A DNA stretch of 19,911 nucleotides from Bacteroidota bacterium (GTDB lineage Bacteria > Bacteroidota > Bacteroidia > JAADEI01). Below, in pieces: positions 1 through 7,662 of the stretch (positions are counted from its first letter, which is position 1; the number at the start of each line of letters is the position of its first letter). Where the stretch lies: contig WFXT01000276.1 of the NCBI GenBank assembly GCA_015490475.1, positions 1-19,911 of the forward strand. The letters are read 5' to 3'. The notes under the pieces are model-generated. The model had not been told where the DNA came from. It saw only the letters and a program-made list of their open reading frames with translations, and ran no database searches. A program made the position numbers and the translations under genes.

Positions 1-1
1 G

Positions 2-1300
2 TCCAGAGATTCTCTTGGAAGGCACGTTTTAGTAGAGTTCTTTGGTTGTTCGCCAGAAATACTCAATGATGTTGTTGCTATTGAACACGCTATGCTTACT
101 GCTGCGGAAAAAGCAGGAGCCACCATTATAAACTCAACGTTCCACCACTTTTCGCCATTTGGCGTTTCGGGAGTCGTTGTTGTTCAAGAGAGTCATCTGG
201 CGATACACACATGGCCAGAGTATGGATATGCGGCAGTGGACATATTCACCTGTGGAGAGCCTGTTGACCCATGGGCTGCATACCATTATTTGAAAAAAGC
301 ATTAGAGGCAGAAAGTGGTGCAGCACTGGAAATGCACCGGGGACAATTAGACATTTTGAGCAAATACCCAGGCTGGGAATTATCAGAAAATGGCTATCCA
401 CAACAGGTGTTAAGCCCCACTATTACTCGTAATGTATGGTTTACAGAAAGACATGACTACATTGCCCAATCATTCAGGCATCGTGGCGATGTGGTGTTCA
501 GAAAACAATCAGAATATCAGAGGATAGAAATCTATGACACTTATGCTTATGGAAAGATGCTCGTTCTGGATGGAATTGTTCAAACTTCAGAGAAAGACGA
601 ATTTGTTTATCACGAAATGATTGTTCATCCCGCAATGCAATTATTAGGTGAAGATGCTGAGAGGATACTCATTGTAGGTGGTGGGGATGGAGGCACCGTC
701 CGTGAGCTATGCAGATACACTCATGTTAAACACATTGATGTAGTGGAAATAGACAAAGAAGTTGTTGAAGCAGCACGTAAATATCTTCCATCAATCTCTT
801 ATGCTTTAGATGATGAGCGGGTTCATATTCATCATACCGATGGTATAAAGTTCGTTCACAGTGCTGACAGTGAACATTATGACCTTGTCATTGTTGATTC
901 CTCGGACCCAGTAGGTCCTTCAAAAGGACTTTTTTCCACGGAGTTTCACAGGAATATATACAGAATTCTTGAAAGTGGAGGCATAATGATTGCTCAAAGT
1001 GAATCGCCATTCTTTAAACCAGACTTATTTATTGATTTTTATGACATGCTTGAAGACATTTATAGCGAAGAAAGAGTTTTTCCATACTTCGTGTTCATAC
1101 CCACTTATCCCACAGGGATGTGGAGCTTCGCAATGGCAATAAAAGGGGAAAGGCATCCCCTCAGAGACTTTGATGATGAGAAAGCAAGGCAATTCGTAGA
1201 TGAACATAGATTGAGGTATTACAACCCTGAAATCCACCGTGCGGCATTTGCTATGCCTAACTTCGTCAAGGAAATGCTTGACGTCAGGGAGCACGCATAA
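2..1300 (+). CDS. Fused S-adenosylmethionine decarboxylase - spermidine synthase (5' end cut by window)
   Basis: This bifunctional polyamine enzyme should decarboxylate S-adenosylmethionine and then transfer the aminopropyl group to putrescine, giving spermidine. The frame is open from base 2, and the residues before the first in-window ATG (92) already match the AdoMetDC N-terminus (LGRHVLVEFFGC), so the true start is just left of the window. Counting from base 2, residues 1 to about 115 are a class 1b AdoMetDC. Its self-cleavage site is Glu63-Ser64 (QESHLAIHTWPE), with His69 and Cys84 in the places of the known catalytic residues. From about residue 140 a full aminopropyltransferase follows, with the SAM-binding GGGDGG at 226-231 and the DSSDPVGP motif at 299-306. 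The two parts share one frame with no stop between them. The agmatinase gene follows 8 bases after the stop. Domain identities are clear; the preferred amine acceptor is inferred. Confidence 0.93.
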   Translation, partial: SRDSLGRHVLVEFFGCSPEILNDVVAIEHAMLTAAEKAGATIINSTFHHFSPFGVSGVVVVQESHLAIHTWPEYGYAAVDIFTCGEPVDPWAAYHYLKKALEAESGAALEMHRGQLDILSKYPGWELSENGYPQQVLSPTITRNVWFTERHDYIAQSFRHRGDVVFRKQSEYQRIEIYDTYAYGKMLVLDGIVQTSEKDEFVYHEMIVHPAMQLLGEDAERILIVGGGDGGTVRELCRYTHVKHIDVVEIDKEVVEAARKYLPSISYALDDERVHIHHTDGIKFVHSADSEHYDLVIVDSSDPVGPSKGLFSTEFHRNIYRILESGGIMIAQSESPFFKPDLFIDFYDMLEDIYSEERVFPYFVFIPTYPTGMWSFAMAIKGERHPLRDFDDEKARQFVDEHRLRYYNPEIHRAAFAMPNFVKEMLDVREHA

Positions 1301-1308
1301 CAGTTTAT

Positions 1309-2355
1309 ATGTCAGAAGGAGACAGGTTCAATCCGGAGGAAGTAAGTAAAAGAGGGCTTTTATTTGGTTTGCCCTACACTATTGAAGAGGCTTCGTTGGT
1401 TATTATAGGCGTTCCATGGGAAGTTACAGTAACATATAAGGGAGGAACTTCTAACACCCCTGAACAGGTATTACTTGCTTCTAACCAAATAGACTTGTTT
1501 CACCCAGAGCTTGGAACACCATGGCAAAAAGGAATAGCGTGGGACCCTTCTCTGATGTTTCTAAAAAAGCATTCAAATAATTATTCACCCATTGCACGAC
1601 AATATTTTGATGTTCTTGAACGGACTGGTGCCGACCCCAACAGGTCCCCGGAACTATTAAATGTTGCTAAGAATTTAGACGTAGCCAATAACATGATGCT
1701 TACAAAGGTTAAAGAAAGCATTCAAAAGCATCTTGATGCAGGGAAATTAATAGGTTTGGTGGGCGGCGAACATACAATTTCTATAGGGGCGGTACATGCA
1801 ATAGCAGACAGTAAGCCGATTTCTGTATTACATCTGGATGCGCATGCGGACATGAGAAAGTCCTATGCTGGAATGAAATATACTCATGCCTCTGCTATGT
1901 ATCATATCAGTGAACATAGCAATGTTAGAAGCATCACAAGTGTTGGAATAAGAAGCATGTCGCCCGCTGAATTTGAAGCCATAAGTCAGAAAGAAAAAGT
2001 CTCCTTATTTACTGCACACAAGCTGTGGACTAATTTATTTGCTGGCATTTCATGGGAAAAATTAGTTGACAATATCATTTCAACAATTGAGGCAGATGAT
2101 GTGTATATAACTTTTGATATTGACGTACTTGAACCTTCTTTGTGTCCAAGTACGGGAACCCCAGTGCCAGGAGGTTTAAGCTATGCACACGCCACATTTT
2201 TTATCAAACAATTAGTAAAAAAGGGCAAGAGAATAATTGGTTTTGACATAGTAGAGGGAGGCAACAAGTTTTCCTTTGAAATTGATTTGATTGTCAACTT
2301 ACTTTTTGACCTGTCGTGTTGGACCATTCATTCACAAATTGAAAAATCATCGTAA
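1309..2355 (+). CDS. speB: Agmatinase/arginase-family ureohydrolase
   Basis: This is a manganese-dependent ureohydrolase, most likely agmatinase (agmatine to putrescine plus urea). All metal ligands of the family are visible: His155 in GGEHT, Asp177/His179/Asp181 in LDAHADM, and Asp270/Asp272 in TFDID, followed by the substrate-loop motif STGTPVPGG at 281-289. At 348 residues it is longer than the usual 300 or so; the extra length lies mostly at about residues 85-145, before the GGEHT motif. The start ATG lies 8 bases after the stop of the fused decarboxylase/spermidine synthase, so the two are probably cotranscribed. It could supply putrescine to that enzyme, or hydrolyse N1-aminopropylagmatine as in the Thermus route. 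Arginase or another guanidino substrate cannot be excluded from sequence alone, so the symbol is tentative. Confidence 0.85.
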   Translation: MSEGDRFNPEEVSKRGLLFGLPYTIEEASLVIIGVPWEVTVTYKGGTSNTPEQVLLASNQIDLFHPELGTPWQKGIAWDPSLMFLKKHSNNYSPIARQYFDVLERTGADPNRSPELLNVAKNLDVANNMMLTKVKESIQKHLDAGKLIGLVGGEHTISIGAVHAIADSKPISVLHLDAHADMRKSYAGMKYTHASAMYHISEHSNVRSITSVGIRSMSPAEFEAISQKEKVSLFTAHKLWTNLFAGISWEKLVDNIISTIEADDVYITFDIDVLEPSLCPSTGTPVPGGLSYAHATFFIKQLVKKGKRIIGFDIVEGGNKFSFEIDLIVNLLFDLSCWTIHSQIEKSS

Positions 2356-2360
2356 CTTTG
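2353..2360 (+). promoter_or_regulatory. Candidate Bacteroidota -7 box for the rpsF operon
   Basis: TAACTTTG matches the Bacteroidota -7 consensus TAnnTTTG exactly. It overlaps the stop codon of the agmatinase gene and would start transcription near 2367, just before the rpsF start. No convincing TTTG or TTG lies 19-21 bases upstream, so it is a weaker candidate than the katG promoter. Confidence 0.5.
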
Positions 2361-2375
2361 CAAGATGAAATTAAA

Positions 2376-2774
2376 ATGTGGAAAATGGAAAGGATAAACA
2401 GATACGAGACAATTTTCATAGTGGATGCTGGCTTGCCCGAAGAAGAGGTTAAATCAACAGCGGATAAATTTATTGGTTGGCTCAAAGAACATGGTGCTAA
2501 GATAGTGGCTGTTGTAGATTGGGGAAGGAAAAAGTTTGCTTATCCCATCAAAAAGAAGGAATACGGGAGATATTTCGTAGTTGAATTTGATGCCCCAAGC
2601 CATCTCATACAGGAATTAGAAACAGAATACTTGCGTGATGAGAGAATTCTGAGATTTCTCACAACAAAGTTGGATAAGTATGCCATCGAATGGAACGAAA
2701 GATGGCGAAAAAGAATTAAAGAGGAACAGAGCAAAAGCAAAGAAAAAGAATCAAAAGCCGTTAAAACTAAATAA
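2376..2774 (+). CDS. rpsF: 30S ribosomal protein S6
   Basis: S6 binds the central domain of 16S rRNA in the small subunit together with S18. The protein begins with the family pattern NRYETIFIVDAG and contains the typical WGRKKFAYPIKKKEYGRYFV segment and the region LRDERILRFLTTKL. It ends in a highly charged Lys/Glu-rich tail of about 25 residues, which is common in S6. I start it at ATG 2376 (132 residues); ATG 2385 is an equally plausible start. A longer reading from TTG 2358 would begin inside the -7 promoter box and is unlikely. Genes for S18 and L9 follow in the usual order. Confidence 0.95.
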   Translation: MWKMERINRYETIFIVDAGLPEEEVKSTADKFIGWLKEHGAKIVAVVDWGRKKFAYPIKKKEYGRYFVVEFDAPSHLIQELETEYLRDERILRFLTTKLDKYAIEWNERWRKRIKEEQSKSKEKESKAVKTK

Positions 2775-2783
2775 GGAAGATAT

Positions 2784-3104
2784 ATGCCAATGAACGTAGA
2801 GAACACCAACGGACAGGAGCAAAAGACAACAGAGATAAAATACGTTCTACCGCCACGGATAGAGCGAAAGCGACCAAAGAAATATTGTCGCTTTACCAAG
2901 TACGGCATTAAGCATGTTGACCACAAGGATGTTGAGTTCCTTGTTCGTTTCCTGAGTCCTCAAGGCAGAATTTTGCCGCGTCGCATCACAGGAAACAAGA
3001 AAAAGTGGCAAAGGAGGGTGGCGGCAGCAATCAAAAGGGCAAGGATTCTCGGACTTCTACCATTTGTAACATCAGATATTTCTCAATACGTCAATAACAA
3101 ATAA
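2784..3104 (+). CDS. rpsR: 30S ribosomal protein S18
   Basis: S18 is the partner of S6 in the platform of the small ribosomal subunit. The conserved core is visible: KKYCRFTKYGIKHVDHKD, then LVRFLSPQGRILPRRITG, then the basic helix QRRVAAAIKRARILGLLPF. At 106 residues it carries an N-terminal extension of about 25 residues before the core (family members are usually 75-90). It starts 9 bases after the S6 stop, and the sequence ataaggaag just before the ATG gives a modest ribosome-binding site. A second ATG lies two codons further on (2790). Confidence 0.96.
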   Translation: MPMNVENTNGQEQKTTEIKYVLPPRIERKRPKKYCRFTKYGIKHVDHKDVEFLVRFLSPQGRILPRRITGNKKKWQRRVAAAIKRARILGLLPFVTSDISQYVNNK

Positions 3105-3112
3105 ATTGAGCC

Positions 3113-3574
3113 ATGGGGAAGAAAATACCAGTTATTTTAGTAGAAGACGTGGACACCTTGGGCAATAAACTAGATATAGTGCATGTTGCCGCTGGATATG
3201 CAAGGAATTATCTAATTCCAAAGAGATTAGCAGTAGAGGCTTCAGAGCGCAACCTGAAGTGGAGAGAGCAGATGTTAGCCAAGATAGAAGCAGAAAGGCA
3301 GAAGGAACTTAAGAAAGCTGAGGAACTGCGAGAAGTTCTCAAAGGCAAGGTTATTACGATTCCTGTGAAAGTGGGAAGCAATAACAAAATATTTGGTAGC
3401 GTCAATGCTTTATTATTGGCTCAGGCATTGAAGGAACAAACAGGTTTTGACGTTGATAGGAAAAATATTGAAATTCTCGAAGAGGTTAAAACACCGGGAA
3501 CATATAGTGCCAGAATTAAGATTAAGCCTGATTTTATAATTAACTTCACATTTGAAGTAGTGCCGGAAGCTTGA
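3113..3574 (+). CDS. rplI: 50S ribosomal protein L9
   Basis: L9 is an elongated large-subunit protein that binds 23S rRNA near the L1 stalk. The N-terminal domain shows the family signature: PVILVEDVDTLGNKLDIVHV, then GYARNYLIPKRLA at about residues 28-40. A long charged helix follows (about 42-75), then a C-terminal domain containing KIFGSVNALLLAQAL. The length of 153 residues is normal. It starts 8 bases after the S18 stop and closes the rpsF-rpsR-rplI operon. Confidence 0.96.
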   Translation: MGKKIPVILVEDVDTLGNKLDIVHVAAGYARNYLIPKRLAVEASERNLKWREQMLAKIEAERQKELKKAEELREVLKGKVITIPVKVGSNNKIFGSVNALLLAQALKEQTGFDVDRKNIEILEEVKTPGTYSARIKIKPDFIINFTFEVVPEA

Positions 3575-3594
3575 TTATTTTCACACGCTCATTT

Positions 3595-3622
3595 TTCCCT
3601 TTATTTAAAAGCACGAAGGGAA
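3595..3622 (+). terminator. Possible weak stem-loop after rplI
   Basis: TTCCCTT (3595-3601) pairs perfectly with AAGGGAA (3616-3622) around a 14-base AT-rich loop. It lies in the 103-base gap between rplI and queA. No run of T follows on the plus strand, so it is a poor intrinsic terminator and may only be an RNA-stabilising hairpin or chance. Confidence 0.3.
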
Positions 3623-3623
3623 C

Positions 3624-3654
3624 TTTGTCCATCTGTGAACGTTCTTTTATATTG
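3624..3654 (+). promoter_or_regulatory. Candidate promoter for the queA operon
   Basis: TTTG at 3624-3627 is followed after 20 bases by TATATTG (3648-3654), one base short of the full TAnnTTTG -7 consensus. A start near 3661 would fit the queA ATG at 3678. Confidence 0.35.
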
Positions 3655-3677
3655 AAAAAATAAGATTTGTCGTGGCA

Positions 3678-4811
3678 ATGATAAAGAAAAGCGACTATGA
3701 TTATAACCTTCCCAAGGAACTGATTGCTGATGTTCCTATTGAGGCAGAGGAAGGAAAATTCAGAGATGACGCAAGATTGCTTGTTTTAAACAGGGCAACA
3801 GGAGAAATAACACACGCTTATTTTAAGGATTTGTATAAGTTTCTTGACCCAGGGGATGTTGTAGTGGTTAACAATGTTAAAGTCTTTCCTGCCCGCCTCT
3901 ATGGAATCAAGGAGCGAACCAACGCCAATATAGAAATTCTTCTACTCAGAGAACTTGACCCCGAACTACATTTGTGGGACACCGTGGTTAGCCCTGCAAG
4001 AAAAGTCAGAGTTGGTAACAAGATTATCTTTCCTATTCCTAATAAAGTTAAGAAACGCCTTCAGAAAGAAGCGCCCCATCTTCTTGAGGGCATAAAAGAT
4101 GATTCGTTAGTAGCAGAAGTTATTGACAACACTACAAGCAGGGGCAGAACAATACGCTTCCTTTACAGTGGTAATTCAAAGGATTTACGAGATTTATTGC
4201 GAGAAGTAGGTTATATGCCTATTCCCCCATATATGAAACGGATGCCAGACGATAGAGACAGAGTGTGGTATCAAACCATTTTTGCTAAGGATGAAGAGGA
4301 ATATGGCGTTGCGGCTCACACCTCTGCTCTGCACTTTACAGAAACCCTCTGCAAACGACTGTATCTACACGATATAGACCTTGTAGAAATAACCTTGCAT
4401 ATAGGTGTTGCATCTTTCAATCCCATAAATGTTGAGGACCTGAAAAAGTTTCAACTTGATGCAGAGTTTTTTAGAATCACCCCTGAGGCAGCAAAGGTAA
4501 TAAACAGGGCATTGGAACAGGGCAAGCGGGTTGTAGCTGTTGGCACATCAGTAGTACGAGCGCTTGAAAGCTCTGTCAGTGCCGATGGTTTTGTCTTGCC
4601 AACAGAAGGATGGACGAATCTTTTTATTTATCCGGGTTTCAAGTTCAGAATCGTGAAAGCGATGGTTACGAACTTCCATCAGCCACAAAGTACTAACATA
4701 ATTATGACCGCTACATTTGCAGGACGCGAATTACTATTCAAAGCTTATGAAGAAGCAATAAAACAAAAATATCGTTTTCTGAGTTATGGTGATGCTATGC
4801 TAATTCTTTAA
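3678..4811 (+). CDS. queA: S-adenosylmethionine:tRNA ribosyltransferase-isomerase
   Basis: QueA transfers and isomerises the ribosyl moiety of AdoMet onto 7-aminomethyl-7-deazaguanine in tRNA, making epoxyqueuosine. Family landmarks occur in order: YNLPKELIA near the start, RDDARLLVLNR, GDVVVVNNVKVFPARLYG, AAHTSALHFTE, VEITLHIGVASFNP, VVAVGTSVVRALES, and the C-terminal VTNFHQPQST with RFLSYGDAMLI. The product is 377 residues from ATG 3678, longer than the usual 340-350, partly through a charged segment (about residues 115-140, around KVKKRLQKEAPHLLEG). The most conserved family block, normally AAPTAGLHF, reads AAHTSALHF here, so this is a divergent member. GTG 3672 is an alternative start. 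It heads a compact operon with ispD, which begins 3 bases after its stop. Confidence 0.9.
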   Translation: MIKKSDYDYNLPKELIADVPIEAEEGKFRDDARLLVLNRATGEITHAYFKDLYKFLDPGDVVVVNNVKVFPARLYGIKERTNANIEILLLRELDPELHLWDTVVSPARKVRVGNKIIFPIPNKVKKRLQKEAPHLLEGIKDDSLVAEVIDNTTSRGRTIRFLYSGNSKDLRDLLREVGYMPIPPYMKRMPDDRDRVWYQTIFAKDEEEYGVAAHTSALHFTETLCKRLYLHDIDLVEITLHIGVASFNPINVEDLKKFQLDAEFFRITPEAAKVINRALEQGKRVVAVGTSVVRALESSVSADGFVLPTEGWTNLFIYPGFKFRIVKAMVTNFHQPQSTNIIMTATFAGRELLFKAYEEAIKQKYRFLSYGDAMLIL

Positions 4812-4814
4812 GCA

Positions 4815-5519
4815 GTGACATGGGTATTAATAGTAGGAAGTGGTAGAGGAACTCGCTTTAAAAGCCAAATTCCTAAACAGTTTGTTGATTTAGACGACAT
4901 TCCTGTGATTGCTTGGTCTATTCTAAGGTTTAAGAAGGCACTGCCAGATAGCAAGATAGCACTTACTATTCCACGGGAAGATGAACTGATTGAGCTAACA
5001 AAAGATATTTTAAAAGAATTTCTTCCTCTTTGTGATTTGGTAGTTGAAGGGGGGGCTCATCGGCAGGAATCTGTTTACAAGGGCTTAGTAAAAATTAGAG
5101 AAATAGTAGGGGATGTGGATTGTAAGGTTCTTATTCATGATGGAGTTAGACCCTTTGTATCAGAAGAATTAATCAAAAGGATTTATGGTGCAATAGAGAG
5201 ACAAAAAGCTTCTGTTCCTGCTATTCAACCTTCCGATTCGGTCAGAATACAAACTGAATCAGGAAATAAACCAATTGACAGGAAAGATGTCTTTTTGATT
5301 CAAACACCTCAGGGCTTTTATCTGAAAGACTTGCTTAACAAATTAAAACAAGTTTCTGGCAATTATAGGACTGACGAAGCGTCTTTATTCGGCACAAATG
5401 TTAATATTGTAGAAGGGAGCAGAACGAACATTAAAATCACGTATCCTCAAGACATATTGATAGCAGAAAGCTTTATTAAGTCGGGGCTTATTCAAAAACC
5501 TGTATTAAATGAAATTTGA
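4815..5519 (+). CDS. ispD: 2-C-methyl-D-erythritol 4-phosphate cytidylyltransferase
   Basis: IspD converts MEP plus CTP to CDP-ME in the non-mevalonate isoprenoid pathway. The nucleotide-binding N-terminus reads VLIVGSGRGTRF followed by PKQFVDLDDIPVI, a slightly altered form of the usual AGGxGxRxG...PKQ. Later landmarks are VEGGAHRQESVYKGL, LIHDGVRPFVSEELI, PSDSVR, QTPQGFYLKDLL and the C-terminal NIKITYPQDILIAE. The length of 234 residues is typical. Translation must start at GTG 4815, because the motif begins within four codons of it; the queA stop is 3 bases upstream. The last 11 bases overlap the next gene, pointing to translational coupling. Confidence 0.9.
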   Translation: MTWVLIVGSGRGTRFKSQIPKQFVDLDDIPVIAWSILRFKKALPDSKIALTIPREDELIELTKDILKEFLPLCDLVVEGGAHRQESVYKGLVKIREIVGDVDCKVLIHDGVRPFVSEELIKRIYGAIERQKASVPAIQPSDSVRIQTESGNKPIDRKDVFLIQTPQGFYLKDLLNKLKQVSGNYRTDEASLFGTNVNIVEGSRTNIKITYPQDILIAESFIKSGLIQKPVLNEI

Positions 5520-6210
5520 CAAAATCAATATTATAGCACCTGCAATGTATCTGCCACCAATCCCCCTCTTTGCCCCTCTGGTAAACGGTGGTAAACTATA
5601 CATTGATATATCAATGCACTTTGAAAAGAGGTCGTATATAAACAAAGCCTTTATTTTACAAGCCAATGGTCCTATGTTGCTAATAGTCAACACAAAACGA
5701 GAAGGACGAAGCAGAACACCCTTAAAAGACCTGCAGTTAGATTATAGTCATAACTGGCACATAAGACATTTTTTAGGCATTTCTGCTTCATACAGAGCTT
5801 CCCCCTTTTTTGAATTTTATGAAGAGGAAATAAAAGAACTCATTCGTGTTAAGCAATGGAATACAATAGCTGAACTTAACGTTACACTTATTCATTGGCT
5901 AATTGATAAATTAGCAATACCAATAGAAATTGTAATAGTGGAAAAATTTAGTAAGAATTTTCCTTATGCACAAATTGACTTGCGTTGGCACTGGATTCCC
6001 TACAGGAAACTGCTAGACATTAGGGACCCGCACATGCCTCAGTATGTTCAACATTTTCAGGAATTAACAGGTTTTGTGCCGAACTTATCAATAATAGACC
6101 TTCTTTTTAATATGGGACCGCACAGCAGTGAATATCTTGAGGATTACTGGAAATTTGCATGTGGAAATCCTGAGTTTTTGCACAAAGTTTATAACTTAGC
6201 ACTGCAATGA
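5509..6210 (+). CDS. WbqC-like family protein
   Basis: This 233-residue protein resembles the WbqC-like family, which is common in Bacteroidota and whose biochemical role is not firmly known; a role in surface polysaccharide synthesis has been suggested from gene context. The family-like parts are the N-terminal YLPPIPLFAPLV, KRSYINKAFILQANGPMLLIV, the segment WHIRHFLGISASYRASPFFEFYEEEI (broken here only by family-typical residues), and the C-terminal LSIIDLLFNMGP. There is no signal peptide or membrane segment, so it is probably cytoplasmic. Its ATG lies inside the 3' end of ispD, and its TGA overlaps the ATG of the next gene (ATGA), so the three are almost certainly translated from one mRNA. 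Confidence 0.8.
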   Translation: MKFDKINIIAPAMYLPPIPLFAPLVNGGKLYIDISMHFEKRSYINKAFILQANGPMLLIVNTKREGRSRTPLKDLQLDYSHNWHIRHFLGISASYRASPFFEFYEEEIKELIRVKQWNTIAELNVTLIHWLIDKLAIPIEIVIVEKFSKNFPYAQIDLRWHWIPYRKLLDIRDPHMPQYVQHFQELTGFVPNLSIIDLLFNMGPHSSEYLEDYWKFACGNPEFLHKVYNLALQ

Positions 6211-6806
6211 TTGACTGGAACGAAATATATGATCGAGATGAATTTTTCTACGGACGTGAACCCAATGATTTTATAAAGAGGTTTTGTAATCTAATTCCTA
6301 AGCACGGCAAGGTTCTTGAGTTAGCATGTGGCGAAGGCAGAAACTCTGTATTCTTAGCAAAACAGGGATTTTCTGTTGACGCCATTGACTCTTCCGAAGT
6401 GGCAATAGAGAAAGGGAAACAGTTAGCAAAAGAGGCAGGGGTAAAAGTCAACTTCTATTGCACTGATGCACTATCGTGGGATCCGAAATACAAATATGAC
6501 GGCATCATAACAACATTCTTTCATGCTCCCCCTGAAAAACGACAAACTTTATATACCAGAATCAAAGAACTGCTTAAGTCAAATGGTATATTTCTTGGGG
6601 AATGGTTTTCTCCCCTTCAACGTCTTCACAAATTTACCAGCGGGGGTCCACCCTTTTACGAATATATGCCAACATTAGAGGAACTAAGGAACAGCTTTCA
6701 AGACGGGCAAATTATTCTCCTTGAAACGGAAGAGCGAGTCTTGCACGAGGGGACAGGACACAGGGGTCCCGCTTCACTCATCCACCTTATATGGCGAAAG
6801 ACTTAG
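6207..6806 (+). CDS. Class I SAM-dependent methyltransferase
   Basis: This is a 199-residue Rossmann-fold methyltransferase of the TehB/thiopurine-like group. The N-terminus WNEIYDRDEFFYGREPNDFI is typical of that group. Motif I is VLELACGEGRNSVFLA (about residues 35-50), motif II includes VDAIDSSEVAI, and NFYCTDALSW ends with the acidic motif III. The substrate cannot be told. The start codon overlaps the stop of the WbqC-like gene by four bases (ATGA). At its 3' end the stop codon overlaps that of the convergent thioredoxin gene. It is the last gene of the queA operon. Confidence 0.85.
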   Translation: MIDWNEIYDRDEFFYGREPNDFIKRFCNLIPKHGKVLELACGEGRNSVFLAKQGFSVDAIDSSEVAIEKGKQLAKEAGVKVNFYCTDALSWDPKYKYDGIITTFFHAPPEKRQTLYTRIKELLKSNGIFLGEWFSPLQRLHKFTSGGPPFYEYMPTLEELRNSFQDGQIILLETEERVLHEGTGHRGPASLIHLIWRKT

Positions 6807-7630
6807 AATAACAGCATATTAAACCTGCGTCTGTATTTCTGAGTTAATGGATGCTCATCACCAAGATAAGCAAATATTCCCAAGCCTAATTCTTTAGGTA
6901 ATCCATTTGCATAAGTTTTATCTTCCATCAAAGCGTCAAGAATTAATTTGATAGCTCTCTCAATGTCCTTTTCATGTAAAGCACTGTGAATCTGCTTCAT
7001 TATATCCTTAACTGAACCTTCGGGCAACTGATCTGGATCAGATGATAGAAATTCCGCCACAGTCCTTAGGGCTTTCACCTTTAAGAAATGTTCATAGCTC
7101 TCATCAAAACCATTCAGTAAAGTCTTTGCAAATTGAGGATTGTCCATTATAGTTGCTCTGGCAAGTAGATATTTTACATCCAGATTGGATGGCTCCTGGG
7201 CATAAAGTTGCTCCAGCACGGAAACATGTTCTGAAGTTACGTTGCCCTTTTCAAAATCTTGTAGTATTTGTTTGATTTGCTGAGAAGAAGAGTCAGGTAA
7301 AATACTTTCTATCCATTGTTTTAATTGGGGCTCTGGCAAAGCCCCCATAATAGTATCTACTTCTTGACCTTTATAAAATGCTTTTATTGTAGGAATGCTA
7401 TGAATACCAAATTTTTGTGCCAAAATGGGCATCTCATCCACATTGACCTTTACTAATTTCCATTTGCCACCTGCTTGTGCATGAAGGCGTTCCAAAACAG
7501 GACCTATATACTGACAGGGACCACACCATGGTGCCCAAAAATCAACAATAACTGGCTTTTCCTGACTGGCTTTCACAACCTCTTCTTCCCAGAATTTCAA
7601 TTCATCCTGTCCAATTCCTGTAGTATACAT
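6803..7630 (-). CDS. Thioredoxin-TPR protein of the CnoX/YbbN type
   Basis: CnoX proteins bind unfolding or oxidised client proteins and hand them to chaperones. Residues 1 to about 110 form a thioredoxin domain with an intact redox centre WCGPC at 35-39 (FWAPWCGPC) and the cis-proline segment GIHSIPTIKAFYKG. Residues from about 113 to 275 are helical and end in the YbbN-like C-terminus (HPLTQKYRRRFNMLLF), consistent with tetratricopeptide-like repeats. E. coli YbbN lacks the CxxC motif, whereas this one keeps it, so it could also act as a reductase, like the Caulobacter protein. There is no signal peptide, so it is cytoplasmic. It lies 32 bases downstream of purA on the same strand and is probably cotranscribed with it. 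Confidence 0.87.
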   Translation of the reverse strand: MYTTGIGQDELKFWEEEVVKASQEKPVIVDFWAPWCGPCQYIGPVLERLHAQAGGKWKLVKVNVDEMPILAQKFGIHSIPTIKAFYKGQEVDTIMGALPEPQLKQWIESILPDSSSQQIKQILQDFEKGNVTSEHVSVLEQLYAQEPSNLDVKYLLARATIMDNPQFAKTLLNGFDESYEHFLKVKALRTVAEFLSSDPDQLPEGSVKDIMKQIHSALHEKDIERAIKLILDALMEDKTYANGLPKELGLGIFAYLGDEHPLTQKYRRRFNMLLF

Positions 7631-7662
7631 TGCTGATCAGGTTTTTATTATGTGAACTTGAC

